Source of the DNA: Fragum whitleyi
Lineage: Eukaryota; Mollusca; Bivalvia; Cardiida; Cardiidae
DNA: 64,000 nucleotides
Direction: 5' to 3'
Assembly: GCA_948146395.1 (NCBI GenBank)
Contig: OX411544.1
Coordinates: forward strand, 90,004,632-90,068,631
Positions 7,509-17,370 of this stretch are shown in pieces (within the stretch, counting starts at the first letter, position 1; every line of letters begins with the position of its first letter). The notes under the pieces were generated by a model. That model saw nothing but the letters and a program-made list of their open reading frames with translations. It made no database searches and had not been told where the DNA came from. The position numbers and the translations under genes were made by a program.

Positions 7509-8147
7509 TCACATTTAAAATACACCAAACATAACCCGTATAAAGTATTCAGAATGTAGTTACAAGATTTCATAGACCCAATATCGCATTTTCCAATAAA
7601 TTCAACAATACGCTAAGTCAAGTAAAACAATGCTTCACTTGCGAGTTTAATCCACCCATCTACATAAAATATCGATTTTTATCTGACATGTACACCGATA
7701 CCAGTTTCATATCGGAGTTTTACATTTTAAAGCGATAGGCAACCGGTTTTAAATCGGCGTGTTTCAAATACTCGCGTTAAGATTGAATAATGATAATATT
7801 TCAACTCTTTTTCAGTCGAAAATGATAAAAATGTCAAGTAATACATCTCAGCTAACATTACCAGTCATCAAAATAAAAATAAAATCAATTTCAGGTAGAA
7901 AACAAAGGAAAAAACATTGGTTCTACAGCAGAAATTCACCGTCAATTTCAAAAGTTTTTGCGAATTTTTTCCTCACGTTCAATAACTGTGCGAAGAACTT
8001 AATGAAAATGATAAAAGAATAGGTTGACAAAACGCTTGAGATAGAAAATATTTACATTTTCTTCATCATAAAGAAGAAATTTGAGAAAAATCATCACTGA
8101 GAAAACACAAATTCCCATCTCGACGTCCATTTTACTTGTCAAAGTAA
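7509..8147. other. Intergenic stretch between the 79-aa and 215-aa genes
   Basis: AT-rich DNA with scattered ATCGG/CCGAT words (7672-7760). An 87-codon frame at 7759-8022 is low-complexity and lysine-rich, without promoter or 3' signals, so I do not call it a gene. Confidence 0.4.
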
Positions 8148-8200
8148 AGGTGCTTCCGCCAAGGTCCGCGCGCCCTACACTGTAGGCTAACAATATAAAA
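8148..8200 (+). promoter_or_regulatory. Promoter of the 215-aa gene (shared upstream motif plus TATA)
   Basis: GGTGCTTCCGCCAAGGTCCG starts at about 8149 and runs into CGCGCCC. TATAAAA lies at 8194-8200, about 45 bp before the ATG. The upstream block agrees at about 20 of 27 positions with the one before the 79-aa gene. Confidence 0.6.
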
Positions 8201-8244
8201 CTTCATCAGTCGTTCGTCAACCTCCGAAGCGAACACACGCAAAA

Positions 8245-8892
8245 ATGAATTCAGATTTCAATTTACAAGAAATCATGTCTCAGGCAAATATCACACACGA
8301 TGATTTGCTAGCATCAGCCAAGGATTCAACATTTGGATCGCAGAGTTGTCAGATACTTGGACCTCAGGAGAATTCATCAACAATTCAACCGAATTACCAA
8401 CCAGTGAGTACCAATGATGTTGTTCTTCAAAACATTCTCGCTGAATTGAAAACCATGAATTCGCGACAAGAAGCTATCATGATAAAAATTATTGCGGAGC
8501 TGAATACCTTCAACAAATCTTTTTTGGATTTCAAGTCACTGACGGAGAGAATACAGATTCTTAACCAAAATGTTCAAAATTTGTGTCAACAATCATCATC
8601 TCCAGTCACATTCAAACCAACACCGCTGAAGATTCCAGTTGAATTTGACTTTGAACAAACGAACTTTCACAAACTCGTAGATAGTATTATGACTGTGATG
8701 AAAAAGAAGCAATCGTCACACACTTCATCCACCAAGAGATCATCATCATCTTCAACGGAAAATGTTCGTCCAAGTAAAAGACATTGTTCAGAAAAAGAGA
8801 GGGGATACAAAATTCCTACAATGACAGGGATGGGTGCCTACGGCAAGAACATCGATAACTTCAAGAAACCAAAGACAAAAAGGAAGTGCTGA
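8245..8892 (+). CDS. 215-aa coiled-coil protein with basic tail
   Basis: An intron-less ATG frame with its own promoter motif, TATA box and canonical histone-type 3' end. Residues 1-60 are polar and Gln/Ser-rich. Residues about 65-115 form a heptad-like helical stretch (VVLQNILAELKTMNSRQEAI ... LTERIQILNQNVQNL) suited to oligomerisation. Then come a Ser/Thr block (about 155-175) and a Lys/Arg-rich tail ending KKPKTKRKC, a likely nuclear or DNA-binding signal. The plan (oligomer plus basic tail) would suit a small DNA-binding or structural protein, but no family is recognised. It is the last gene before the repeat block at 9.06-9.43 kb. Confidence 0.72.
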   Translation: MNSDFNLQEIMSQANITHDDLLASAKDSTFGSQSCQILGPQENSSTIQPNYQPVSTNDVVLQNILAELKTMNSRQEAIMIKIIAELNTFNKSFLDFKSLTERIQILNQNVQNLCQQSSSPVTFKPTPLKIPVEFDFEQTNFHKLVDSIMTVMKKKQSSHTSSTKRSSSSSTENVRPSKRHCSEKERGYKIPTMTGMGAYGKNIDNFKKPKTKRKC

Positions 8893-8924
8893 GATGAATA
8901 GCAGAACTATCAATCAACAAAAAC

Positions 8925-8980
8925 GGTCCTTTTAAGGACCACCCAACACCAAGAAAGAATTCATTCTCTTTCGCAAATTG
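8925..8980 (+). terminator. Canonical histone-type 3' end module of the 215-aa gene
   Basis: GGTCCTTTTAAGGACC (8925-8940) fits the histone stem-loop consensus, with AAAC before it and ACCCA after it, the usual cleavage site. Nine nucleotides later CAAGAAAGA (8950-8958) is the exact invertebrate histone downstream element that pairs with U7 snRNA. CAAATTG lies at 8974. It is the best of the three copies and starts 32 nt after the stop codon. Confidence 0.9.
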
Positions 8981-9056
8981 TCAAAGTCCTTTTGCATTCC
9001 TCACTTTCACAATACATTCAACCACTTATTTTAAAGACAAAGTCCCTATAACAACT

Positions 9057-9090
9057 CCCCATCTTTCCGTCTTTGGACGGTAAGATGGGG
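9057..9090. repeat. 15-bp-arm hairpin before the tandem repeats
   Basis: CCCCATCTTTCCGTC (9057-9071) pairs with GACGGTAAGATGGGG (9076-9090) around a TTTG loop, 14 of 15 pairs matching. It ends exactly where the first ~55-bp repeat begins. Confidence 0.8.
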
Positions 9091-9338
9091 ACTAAGTCCA
9101 CATCCACATTACTCACAACCCAGCCCGCATTTCTTGTAAAAAAAAACTAAGTCCACACGCATATTCCCAACAAGCCTAAGTTCGCATTTCTCCTAAAAAT
9201 GACTAAGTCCACATGCAAATAACTCACAAGCCGAGGTTCACATGTTTCGCAAAAATACTAAGTCCGCACGCATATTCCTTACAAGCCTAAGTTCACATTT
9301 CTGTGAAAAGACTAAGTCCAAATCCATAAATACCCACC
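9091..9338 (+). repeat. Five ~55-bp tandem repeats (ACTAAGTCC units)
   Basis: Units begin with ACTAAGTCC at 9091, 9146, 9202, 9257 and 9311, a period of 54-56 bp; the last is partial. Each has a CACRYGCATATTCC-like core, then CAAGCCTAAGTTCRCATTTC and an A-run. Placed between hairpins at the edge of the gene cluster, it may be an iteron-like or terminal structure of the element. Confidence 0.8.
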
Positions 9339-9347
9339 CCAAAATCT

Positions 9348-9385
9348 GGACGGCACTTCACGGACCAGTCCGTGAAGTGCCGTCC
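9348..9385. repeat. Perfect 38-bp palindrome
   Basis: GGACGGCACTTCACGGAC (9348-9365) is the exact reverse complement of 9368-9385, with only CA between. It can form a cruciform or a fully paired hairpin. A perfect 18-bp arm implies recent origin or maintained function. Confidence 0.85.
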
Positions 9386-9394
9386 ATTACTACT

Positions 9395-9560
9395 AATATC
9401 TCATGGGAATCGTCTTCAAAAGACGATTCCAAAGAGATGATGCATGGCACAATTCCATATTTAGTAACTATTGTAGGAGCAAATTGAATTTTTGACTTAC
9501 GCAAAAAAGATCGTAAGATGTTTAGTAAAACGGGCCCCTGCTTATTGGATTTCCACATAA
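9395..9560 (-). other. Decayed coding-like repeat related to 13430-13535
   Basis: Read on the minus strand, this gives a short peptide with RKSK.Q..P and IPC/VPC.ISLESSF. The plus strand at 13430-13535 reads a similar peptide (RKSKSQIVPDD ... LPCNISLESSF). The two DNA stretches share GCGTAAGTCAAAA and TGGAATCGTCTTT. They appear to be two fragments of one dispersed repeat or old coding segment. No function can be assigned. Confidence 0.4.
9406..9430. repeat. 11-bp-arm hairpin
   Basis: GGAATCGTCTT (9406-9416) and AAGACGATTCC (9420-9430) are perfect inverted arms with a 3-nt loop. A related single arm occurs at about 13514-13525. Confidence 0.65.
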
Positions 9561-9678
9561 CTATTGGTTAAAAATTGAAACGAAATTAGAGCAGGCGTTC
9601 GAATGCGTTGTCACTGACACCGTTGTTAATTGTTAGCACAACAATATTCCAACCGCAAAGCATATTCAATAAATCATA

Positions 9679-10711
9679 TGAGCCAGTGCATGATGTTTCC
9701 AACAATTTCTCATGTTGGAGAGGGAAATCCGCTGGTGAGTCTGTGCATCTACACAGTCTGACCGGAGGCTAGTTCCATCAAACATTTAAGACACACTTTT
9801 GTCTTACATATGACTTACCACATATTAAGGAAAAAATCAAGAATCACCAATATATCAATACTCATTTAAAATCATTGTTGGTGATAGTTTTTAGTTTAAA
9901 CATATCTTATTACCAAAACAATTCATAGTTACATACATAGATATACAGCAATTACAATTATTTCATGGTAAAAGGGTTTGACCACAAGTTCTCTCAACTT
10001 AGAAACGGTCATCCCCTTTTGTTTTTGGTTTACACAAGATCTGTCATAGTTTGCGCCTATTTCAAGTTATTTTGCAAATTGGCTTCTACAAAATTTCAGA
10101 CAGTTCTTCCAGTTAGGGTGCTTTTTTGTTTCACGAGACGCAAAATTATTGGCAATAATTAAACATACAAATACCTAATAATAGATCGAGATGTTCTTTA
10201 ATTTATACTTTTGATTTTGAATGATCCTTGTGGTGAGGTTTCCTGTTTTCAACAAAAAATTCGCATTCACAACTTCAATTTAGTTGAGGCTACGAACTTT
10301 CTGTTGCCAGGTATTTCATAGTAACCTTGGTATTTAATCGATCAATTTGGATTCAAATTGAATTGAATTGTAATGTGTCAGCGAGGAGTCGAGTTAGGGG
10401 CTCGTTTACCATATGGGCTAGTAGGCTATCAGGTGTACAACTCATTGCATGGATTGGTGCCTGTTTATATACTGTTTGCTTCGCAAATCGATTGTTGGTG
10501 ATACTGTTTCGAAAGTCATTAGTAAGACAAAAATACGTCTTAAATGTTTTGATTAAACAGGCCTCATAGTATTCGCTATGCATGGTATAGATAGATACGC
10601 TCTTCAAGTATCTATAGACTGCCAGTAATGGAACTCTGTGGCTGTAAAGGCTGCCAAATGCTTGCCCCTCACGCACATGTTAATTTCTTCGAAATGCCAC
10701 GCACAGGCTCA
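9679..10711. repeat. MITE family A, copy split by an insertion
   Basis: The left end starts TGAGCCAGTGCATGATGTTT at 9679 and the right end closes with GCCACGCACAGGCTCA at 10711; both are flanked by CATA/TATG. The homologous inner parts stop near 9775 and resume near 10560. About 780 bp of unrelated AT-rich sequence lies between and carries no recognisable gene. Confidence 0.6.
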
Positions 10712-10774
10712 TATGTTAAATCTTGAAAGGTTAGAAAAAAAAAACATTTTTGTGACTAAAGAAGTACTTGCATT

Positions 10775-10992
10775 TGAGCCAGTGCATGACAGTTCCAACA
10801 ATTTCAAATGTGTGCAAAGCATCCACACAGTCTGGCCAGAGCCTTCACAATGCGATTTTTACATAAATAAGGTCTCTAAGTATCTGACGAAAGTTAGACA
10901 ATCTTCTAATTACATTGTGTAACTGTCTGGGCTGCTAAATGTTTGCATCTCACGCATATGTCAATTTTTTGGAAATGTCACGCACTGACTCA
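10775..10992. repeat. MITE family A, 218-bp copy
   Basis: Terminal inverted repeats begin TGAGCCAGTGCATGACAGTT and end GTCACGCACTGACTCA. Inside are the family's CACACAGTCTGGCCAGAG and GGTCTCTAAGTATCTG blocks. Confidence 0.7.
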
Positions 10993-11080
10993 TTTAATAG
11001 CTATGGAAGATGTTGACAAATTACAAGAAATAACGCAAGCTGATAATAGTGCTATGATCGGAATATTGACCATGTTATAA

Positions 11081-11545
11081 CATTAGAAACATCAATCGGC
11101 CATTTCCGTAAACTGCAACAGACCTCGGATGTATGTTAGGCGGATGAGTATGTTACAAAATTGTGCATTTTGTTAAGCGGAAACAGTGTAAGAAAAACTA
11201 GCGCCGAAACAACCGGCTGTATCTTTAGATTTATATCTTTTACAGTAAATAACGGCTGAAAAAAATCTTAATTTTTGAGAATGACGATTCATTCTTAAAA
11301 ATTAAGATTTTTCAGCCGTTATTTAAGAATCTAAAAATATTAATATAAGGATACGATAACTTCGCGTCATTGACTTAAACGAGTAGCGTTGGAGACGTCG
11401 AATGTTTTCGGTCAAAGTTTCGAGGGCTTACGCCATTTTTATTGACGTTATCGAGTTTTTCCAAGGTTTTCCCGTATTTCTGAAAATAGTCCGTCTATGT
11501 ACATCCGAGGTTGATCGCGAGATTTGCCGAGTGGTGTTCCGAATG
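11081..11545. repeat. MITE family D with 10-bp target duplication (Mutator-like)
   Basis: The element runs from CATTAGAAACATCAATCGGC to GTGGTGTTCCGAATG and is flanked on both sides by CATGTTATAA (11071-11080 and 11546-11555). The centre is a near-perfect palindrome (AAATTAAGATTTTTCAGCCG and its complement). Inverted ends with 9-10 bp duplications point to Mutator-like transposition. A second copy is at 54525. Confidence 0.75.
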
Positions 11546-11555
11546 CATGTTATAA

Positions 11556-12703
11556 TACCCTTGACAGTCATTACTTGTAGAGGGAAGTTATAGGCAATTT
11601 TGTGGAGTTTTTTCAGTAGGCAGAGAAAGCAATATGCAATTACATTATTTCATTTGTATTTTCATACGACAAGCAGTTTTCGAGTTATGACGTCAGTGCA
11701 CAGACTTTTGTAACACCCTTAAACCCGGACGACAGTTGATTGCAAAAGAACTAATGGCATTTGCAGGTCCAATTAATTCGTTTAGGATGCTTGAATAAAT
11801 AATTTTAAGTTGAAATAGACATATGATATGTGAGAACACATCTTCCCTGCTTTCAGGATTCTGACAGCGCTGACCGCGAATAGTTTTCGATTGGACGCTT
11901 TTAAAAAGCGATAGGAAGCCTTGGTTCGGTACTTAAGTCGCTTCCATTCAACTGAAATACTGATAAAAATTACGTAAAATCCCGAACAAGCAAATAAAAG
12001 GCTTTTCTCTACGATAGGCCACCTTTTCTCCTGACTGTCCTCAAAGGAAAAATCCTATTTATTGGTTGTGAAGCTACTTTATTTCATAACAATACAAATT
12101 CGTTATAAATATTATTGTCTTCGCTTATGCTATAGAACATTAATTTATAAAAGGTCCCGATTTTGATCAACTTTCGATTTTATTTCTTCGAAGGGAAAAT
12201 CATTTCTAAAATTGTTGTATTATCAGGGCTCGTGTTAGTGTTTGATATTGGGGAGTCATTGTCTCCTCACCTAAGAAATTCTGGGGATCAAATATGAATT
12301 TGAAGGGGTAAAAAAGATAGATAAAGCAAATCATTAGGAGAATTTAGCATATTTAAGAGTCACTTTAACTGTTTGTTTTTTTGTAAATTTATGAAACAAG
12401 TAATTGATATGTAGAACTTTAGAAAGTAATTTGTGAAAATCTTAGGTGAAAACTTTGTTTTTACCCATAGTAATTCCTCTCAAGGGGGGTCAAAATGTCC
12501 CCCTTGGGAGAAATTTCTAGGGGTCAAATTAGGATATTTACAGATTTCTGGGGGTCAAAACCCTGGTTTAAGGGACAAACACGAGTCCTGTATTATCTTT
12601 ATTGATGCTCTGTTCAAGTGTTGAATTTTTTCTCTCTGTGTAAGTTTCTAGACTTTGACATTAAGAGGGGTCTGATAACCCTAGTTTATGGGCGGCTTTC
12701 ATT
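11556..12703. other. Intergenic, no gene seen
   Basis: AT-rich DNA. At 12230-12560 a GGGGTCAAA / GAAATTTCTGGGG motif recurs in imperfect copies, including the inverted pair around GGGGGGTCAAAATGTCCCCC. Nothing coding is convincing. Confidence 0.4.
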
Positions 12704-12943
12704 TGAGCCTGTGCGTGACATTTCCAACAATTTCACACCTGTACGAGGTACGAACGTTGGGTAGCGTTTACAACGTCACCATGCAATAATGATATATGCT
12801 GACTGCATGAAGATGGGTTAAGACATTATCTATCTATATAGCGCATAGTGAAGATTCTGGTCAGACTGTGCGGCTGCACAGGCTGGCCAGAAGCTTTGCT
12901 TTGCCCACATTTGAAATCGTTGGAAATCTCACGCACAGACTCA
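12704..12943. repeat. MITE family A, 240-bp copy
   Basis: Ends TGAGCCTGTGCGTGACATTT and TCTCACGCACAGACTCA are inverted. The interior has GACTGTGCGGCTGCACAGGC, the family's inner palindrome. Confidence 0.75.
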
Positions 12944-14528
12944 TTTACTTTGCAAGTTAAGAGTCTGATGGACTCTTTTGTCATAGAATATGTCTACAAC
13001 AAATGACCAGAGAAGTTTCCTAAAGTTCAAACCCTTTTCTGTTTGCGAAACTTTTAGATCTCTCCAAAAATAGTTGTTCTATTTACTTGTAATAATTTCG
13101 AGAAATAATAAAAAAGATAATTTTGAGAAATAGAAAAAAACCCAAAAAGACTCTTAAAATTTTGTGTGTGTGTGGGGGGGGGGGGGGGGCTATTGCAGAA
13201 AAGGAAAAAATGCTTGTCACAAGCAATTTCTCCATTTCCACAATGATCTCCTCACTATGAAAAAAATCAGACTTCCTTTTTTAAGATTTGACTGCTTGAT
13301 TTCGTAAGTTGGGTGTCTTTTTGCCTCCTCACTCTCATAAGCTAGTGTCAAACCATAGTAATGAATCAAACACATCACGACAAAAGATCAAATCCATTAC
13401 AGATTTGCAGCGTCAGTATTCAGTTACTTTCGCAAAAAATAATCGTAAGTCAAAATCACAAATAGTCCCTGATGATTTCATTCATTGTTAGATTCTGCCT
13501 TGCAATATCTCACTGGAATCGTCTTTCAGCTTATGTTGTTCACGAAATAATAATAATGATAAAATGTCGACTTACACGAAAAAGCAAACAGTTATTCTAT
13601 TTCTTTAATGCAAAAATAAGAAGAAAAAAAATTAAAAGCACGCAATTTTTCACGAAATTCTACGTAAATGCTAAGCAACGCAATGACGTTATTTGATTAC
13701 TTTTGCCGTTCATATAATGTTAAATTGGGTATAATGAACGAAAGCAGGGGTTTTCAGGTAATTTCACTGGCTTGGTGGGAAGATTATCAAGGGATAATTA
13801 ATCAATCGAAAGCCGTTAAAGAAATAATGAACGCATAGTAAAACTAGTGTCACATAAACGCGCCACACATCGGCGACGCCGTAGGTTTTTTCATGTTTGT
13901 TTGAAATGGTTATAAATAACGTCTATTCGACGATGGGGTTTTAACTTCAAGTTTAAATCTGCCGACTAGTCGGCGACGTCTTTGAGCTCCGGCCGATTTT
14001 GTAGCCTACACATCCTAGACGTCCTATCTGACCCTTTCATTTCCGCCTTGTATCGGCGACTAGTCACATTTGCCGGATTTTATGTGTCCGTCCAGATATC
14101 GCCGACGCCAAGCCGACGTTAGATTTTACTATTTTTAATGGTGCTTTATGGCTCATTGACAGAAAGGATCATTTTAGGCGCAAACACGAAAGACATAAGA
14201 AAAACACAAATATGTAAAAATGTTATTTGTGTTTTTTTCTTGTGTCTATCGTGCTTGCGCCCAAATCGACTCTAATCGGCCGATGAAAAATAGAAATCGC
14301 GAATGTGTCGGCGTCATTGATTTATATGTGACTTAAGCATAAGATAGAATATCTAACTGCCGTTCCAAATTCTTCCAGATGTGCAGGCTCACCTTTGTCG
14401 ATACCGTTCGTATTTCCGAGATGCTTAAAATCTGCTTATCTTAACTGAGCCTAGAACACTTATTTAGTGAGCCTCATGCGGGGGAAAAGGGCAATTAAGG
14501 CCGTCTGGCAACTCTGTTGAATAAATTT
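12944..14528. other. Intergenic, no gene seen
   Basis: Contains a G-run (about 13171-13188), the decayed peptide-like segment at 13430-13535, and a GC-richer patch (13850-14130) with many CGGCGAC words. No supported gene. Confidence 0.4.
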
Positions 14529-14786
14529 GACCCGTAACGCAAAAAATGGACCATCTTGGTAATGCGTAAAGTGTTGACCCTAGCCAGACTGCGCGGACTG
14601 CGCAGAACGACTAGGGCCGAAACTTTTCGCAATGTGCTTATTTTCCGAATCTAGAATGATCGATCTACCTTTCAGTGGAAGAATTTTTGAAATGCGACAT
14701 CTGGTTGTCCTATGCTAGACCCAATCTCTTTTTCAAATATCCATTTACAGAGTTCCCAAATGGTCCCTTTTTGCGTGACAGGTCAC
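14529..14786. repeat. MITE family B copy
   Basis: Starts GACCCGTAACGC and ends TTTTTGCGTGACAGGTCACA. Both match the family end GTGACCCGTCACGCGAAAAG. The interior has CTAGCCAGACTGCGCGGACT, an inner palindrome, and AATCTCTTTTTCAAAT. Confidence 0.7.
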
Positions 14787-15284
14787 AAATATTTGAGAAA
14801 GAGATTTGTTTCAGTAGAGGTCAAATTTCAAAAATTCTTTTACATGAAGGTAGAAAGATCATTCTAGATTAAGGAAATTAGCCAAGTGTTTAAAGTTAAG
14901 ATCCTATCGGTGCAGTCCAAGTAGCGTCGATAATTAATGTACTACCCATATGGTCCCTTTTCGCCTGACGGATCGGAATTTCATCCGTTGTTATTCATGA
15001 GGTTAGAGTTGTTATTCGTGAGGGTACTGTTTTAGTTCAACAGGTTATGGTTTCAGTTCATGAGGTTATGGTTTAAGTTCATGAGATTATGGTTTTAGTC
15101 AATGAATGAAAGCCAGTATTTCAACTTTTTTTTTTTATTAAATTTCTTAAAATCTATTTAGGAAAAAACTACATCTACATACACACAAAAAGCTACATAA
15201 ATGGATAAATAAATAAAACACGGACCCGGGATTATTCCCATAGGTTTGCTTGGCTTCGAAGAGGAAATGACTTATGTACTTTCT
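14787..15284. other. Intergenic, no gene seen
   Basis: Imperfect ~20-bp repeats of GTTCATGAGGTTATGGTTT lie at 14995-15105. Nothing coding is supported. Confidence 0.4.
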
Positions 15285-15412
15285 TAATGTAGCGGACCCG
15301 TAATAGTTCCGCAAAAAATCGGAACCTTGATATTTCACAATGTCAACCGAGGGTTAGAAAGCTCGGTTAACACTGTTTCATGACTTCCGAAAGGTTACGG
15401 GTCCACTGCATT
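15285..15412. repeat. MITE family E, 128-bp copy
   Basis: Ends AATGTAGCGGACCCGTAA and TTACGGGTCCACTGCATT are inverted repeats. The centre holds an AACCGAGG ... CTCGGTT inverted pair. TA or TTAA flanks suggest a Tc1/mariner-type target. Confidence 0.65.
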
Positions 15413-15624
15413 AATACACAATGATTTAAACATATGTAGATCTACTGTTTATGGAGCATTAGAAATATTATATTTGATAAGACATTGTGTATTTATTCAA
15501 TGAACAGAGTCAATTATTTTAAAACATGTTTGTACTCAACCGAGAATATACTAAAACTTTAAGTTATGATAATTAATGGAATTCCTGCAAGGTCACCAAA
15601 GAAGCTTTTGAAGTCAAAAGACAA

Positions 15625-16857
15625 ACAAGAGGCCCAAGAGGGCCTGTATCGCTCCACTGGCTTAAAAATCTCAAGATTTGAAAGAGAGATATTGAAAATA
15701 GAAGGTAATGAAACTCACCAGCATTCAGAAGGAATTCCGACTTTTTCTAAGTTGAAACTGACTTATGAAAAAATGAACTTATTTATCTAACATGTAAAAA
15801 CACAAGAAAAAAACTATTTAAATATCACTTTAAAACAAGAGGAACAGAATGGCCATAAACTGCTCACCTAAATTTTATTGATCCAGTGGATCTCATCCAA
15901 TCATAATTTCATAAACAATTTTTGAAGAGGATCATCCAAAGAACATTCTTAACGGTCTCATTGAAATTGATCCAAAGGCTCAGGAGGAGATATTATTCCA
16001 AGATTTCGCGGTCAAAATAAGCCCTGCCCTGCCACGCCGGTATTTGGAGGTCAATCCAAATCTCTTGAACAACTTTAGAAGAGGGTCACCAAAGGAACAT
16101 TCTGGTAAAGTTTCTTTGTAATTAGCCTAATGGTTCAAAAGGAGACGTGGTTCAAAGATTTTGGGGTCAAAACAAGCCCCGCCCTGCCACGCCCATATTT
16201 GGGGGTCAATCCAAATTTCTTGAACAACTTTATTAGAAGATCACCCATAAAACATTCTGGTAAACTTTCATTCAAATCCACCCAATGGTTCAGGAGGAGA
16301 GGTCGTTCAAAAATTTCGGGGTCAAAATAAGCCCATCCCTGCAACGCCCATATTTGGGGTCAATCCAAATTTCTTGAACAACTTTAGAGAGGGTCACCAA
16401 AGGAACATTCTGGTAAAGTTTCATTCAAATCCACCCAATGGTTCAGGAGGAGATGTCGTTCATTGATTTCGGGGTCAAAATAAGCCCCGCCCTGCCGCGC
16501 CCATATTTTGGGGGTCAATCCACATTTCTTGAACAACTAAGAAATGGGTTACCCAAGGAACATTTTGGTAAAATTTCATTCAAATCCACCCAATGGTTCA
16601 GGAGGAGATGTCGTTCAAAGATTTTGGGGTCAAATAAGCCACGCCCTACCTAGCCCATATTGGGGGGGGGGGTCAATCCTATTTTCTTGAACAGCTTTAT
16701 AAGAGGGTCACCCAAGGAACATTCGGGCCAAGTTTCGTCAAAATCCAACCATTGCTTTAGGAGGAAAAGATGTTTAAAGAAAAGTTTACGCACGGACGCA
16801 CGACGGACACCCCGCTATGACAATAGCTCGCTGGCCTTCGGCCAGTGGAGCTAAAAA
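15625..16857 (+). repeat. Mollusc-type dispersed repeat with five ~155-bp internal units
   Basis: It opens with ACAAGAGGCCCAAGAGGGCC and closes with TTCGGCCAGTGGAGCTAAAA, preceded by ACGCACGGACGCACGACGG. GGTCAATCC recurs at 16049, 16203, 16358, 16513 and 16671, a period of 154-158 bp; each unit also has GGTTCAGGAGGAGA and AAGCCCCGCCCTGCC. The ends resemble a repeat common in bivalve genomes (from memory). It has no coding capacity. Confidence 0.7.
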
Positions 16858-16900
16858 TTCAATGGGGTTGTTTCAGTAGTGTTTATTCGCAAATAAATTT

Positions 16901-17116
16901 GTAATCCGTCACGCAAAAAGGGACAATCTCGGAACCTCGTAAGATAAATACAAAAAGAGATAAGTTCTAGTCCAGGGAAAACCAGACGTTGCATTTCAAA
17001 ATTCTTTTTCGTGTAGGTATATTGACCCTAGTCAGTCGTCGCATCCGCGCAGTCTGACTAGGGTCGACACCTTTCACACGATCCAGATTGTCCTTTTTGC
17101 GTGACGGTTCACGTGT
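16901..17116. repeat. MITE family B copy
   Basis: Starts GTAATCCGTCACGCAAAAAG and ends CTTTTTGCGTGACGGTTCAC. The interior CTAGTCAGTCGTCGCATCCG / GTCTGACTAG is the family's inner palindrome. Confidence 0.7.
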
Positions 17117-17370
17117 GTAACTAGAATTTGATGTTTCGATAGATTCTAAATTAAGCAACGGGCTCTGATCAAGAAACCCCCTTTAAATAAGGCAATTTAC
17201 CAAGAACCAACATCTTTACATTCGTGGCACACAAATTACAAATACTTTTGGCATAACGTTTACCATGACATATTTAAAGATATTAATTTAATGTGCAGAT
17301 CAAATTCAAGATAAATGATTAAAAGAGGACCATAGACTCTGACGGACAGAGTCCATGTAGGGTCCTGGAT

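Noticed and set aside
7759..8022. Possible 87-aa gene between the small viral-like genes
   Set aside because: Low-complexity Lys/Ile/Ser content, with no TATA box, promoter motif or histone-type 3' end like those of the neighbours.
9091..9338. CRISPR-like array
   Set aside because: The ~55-bp units are direct tandem repeats without alternating unique spacers, in a eukaryotic context.
149..9430. Complete Polinton with integrase, capsid, protease and ATPase
   Set aside because: None of these hallmark proteins can be recognised in any frame in the window; only polB is diagnostic.
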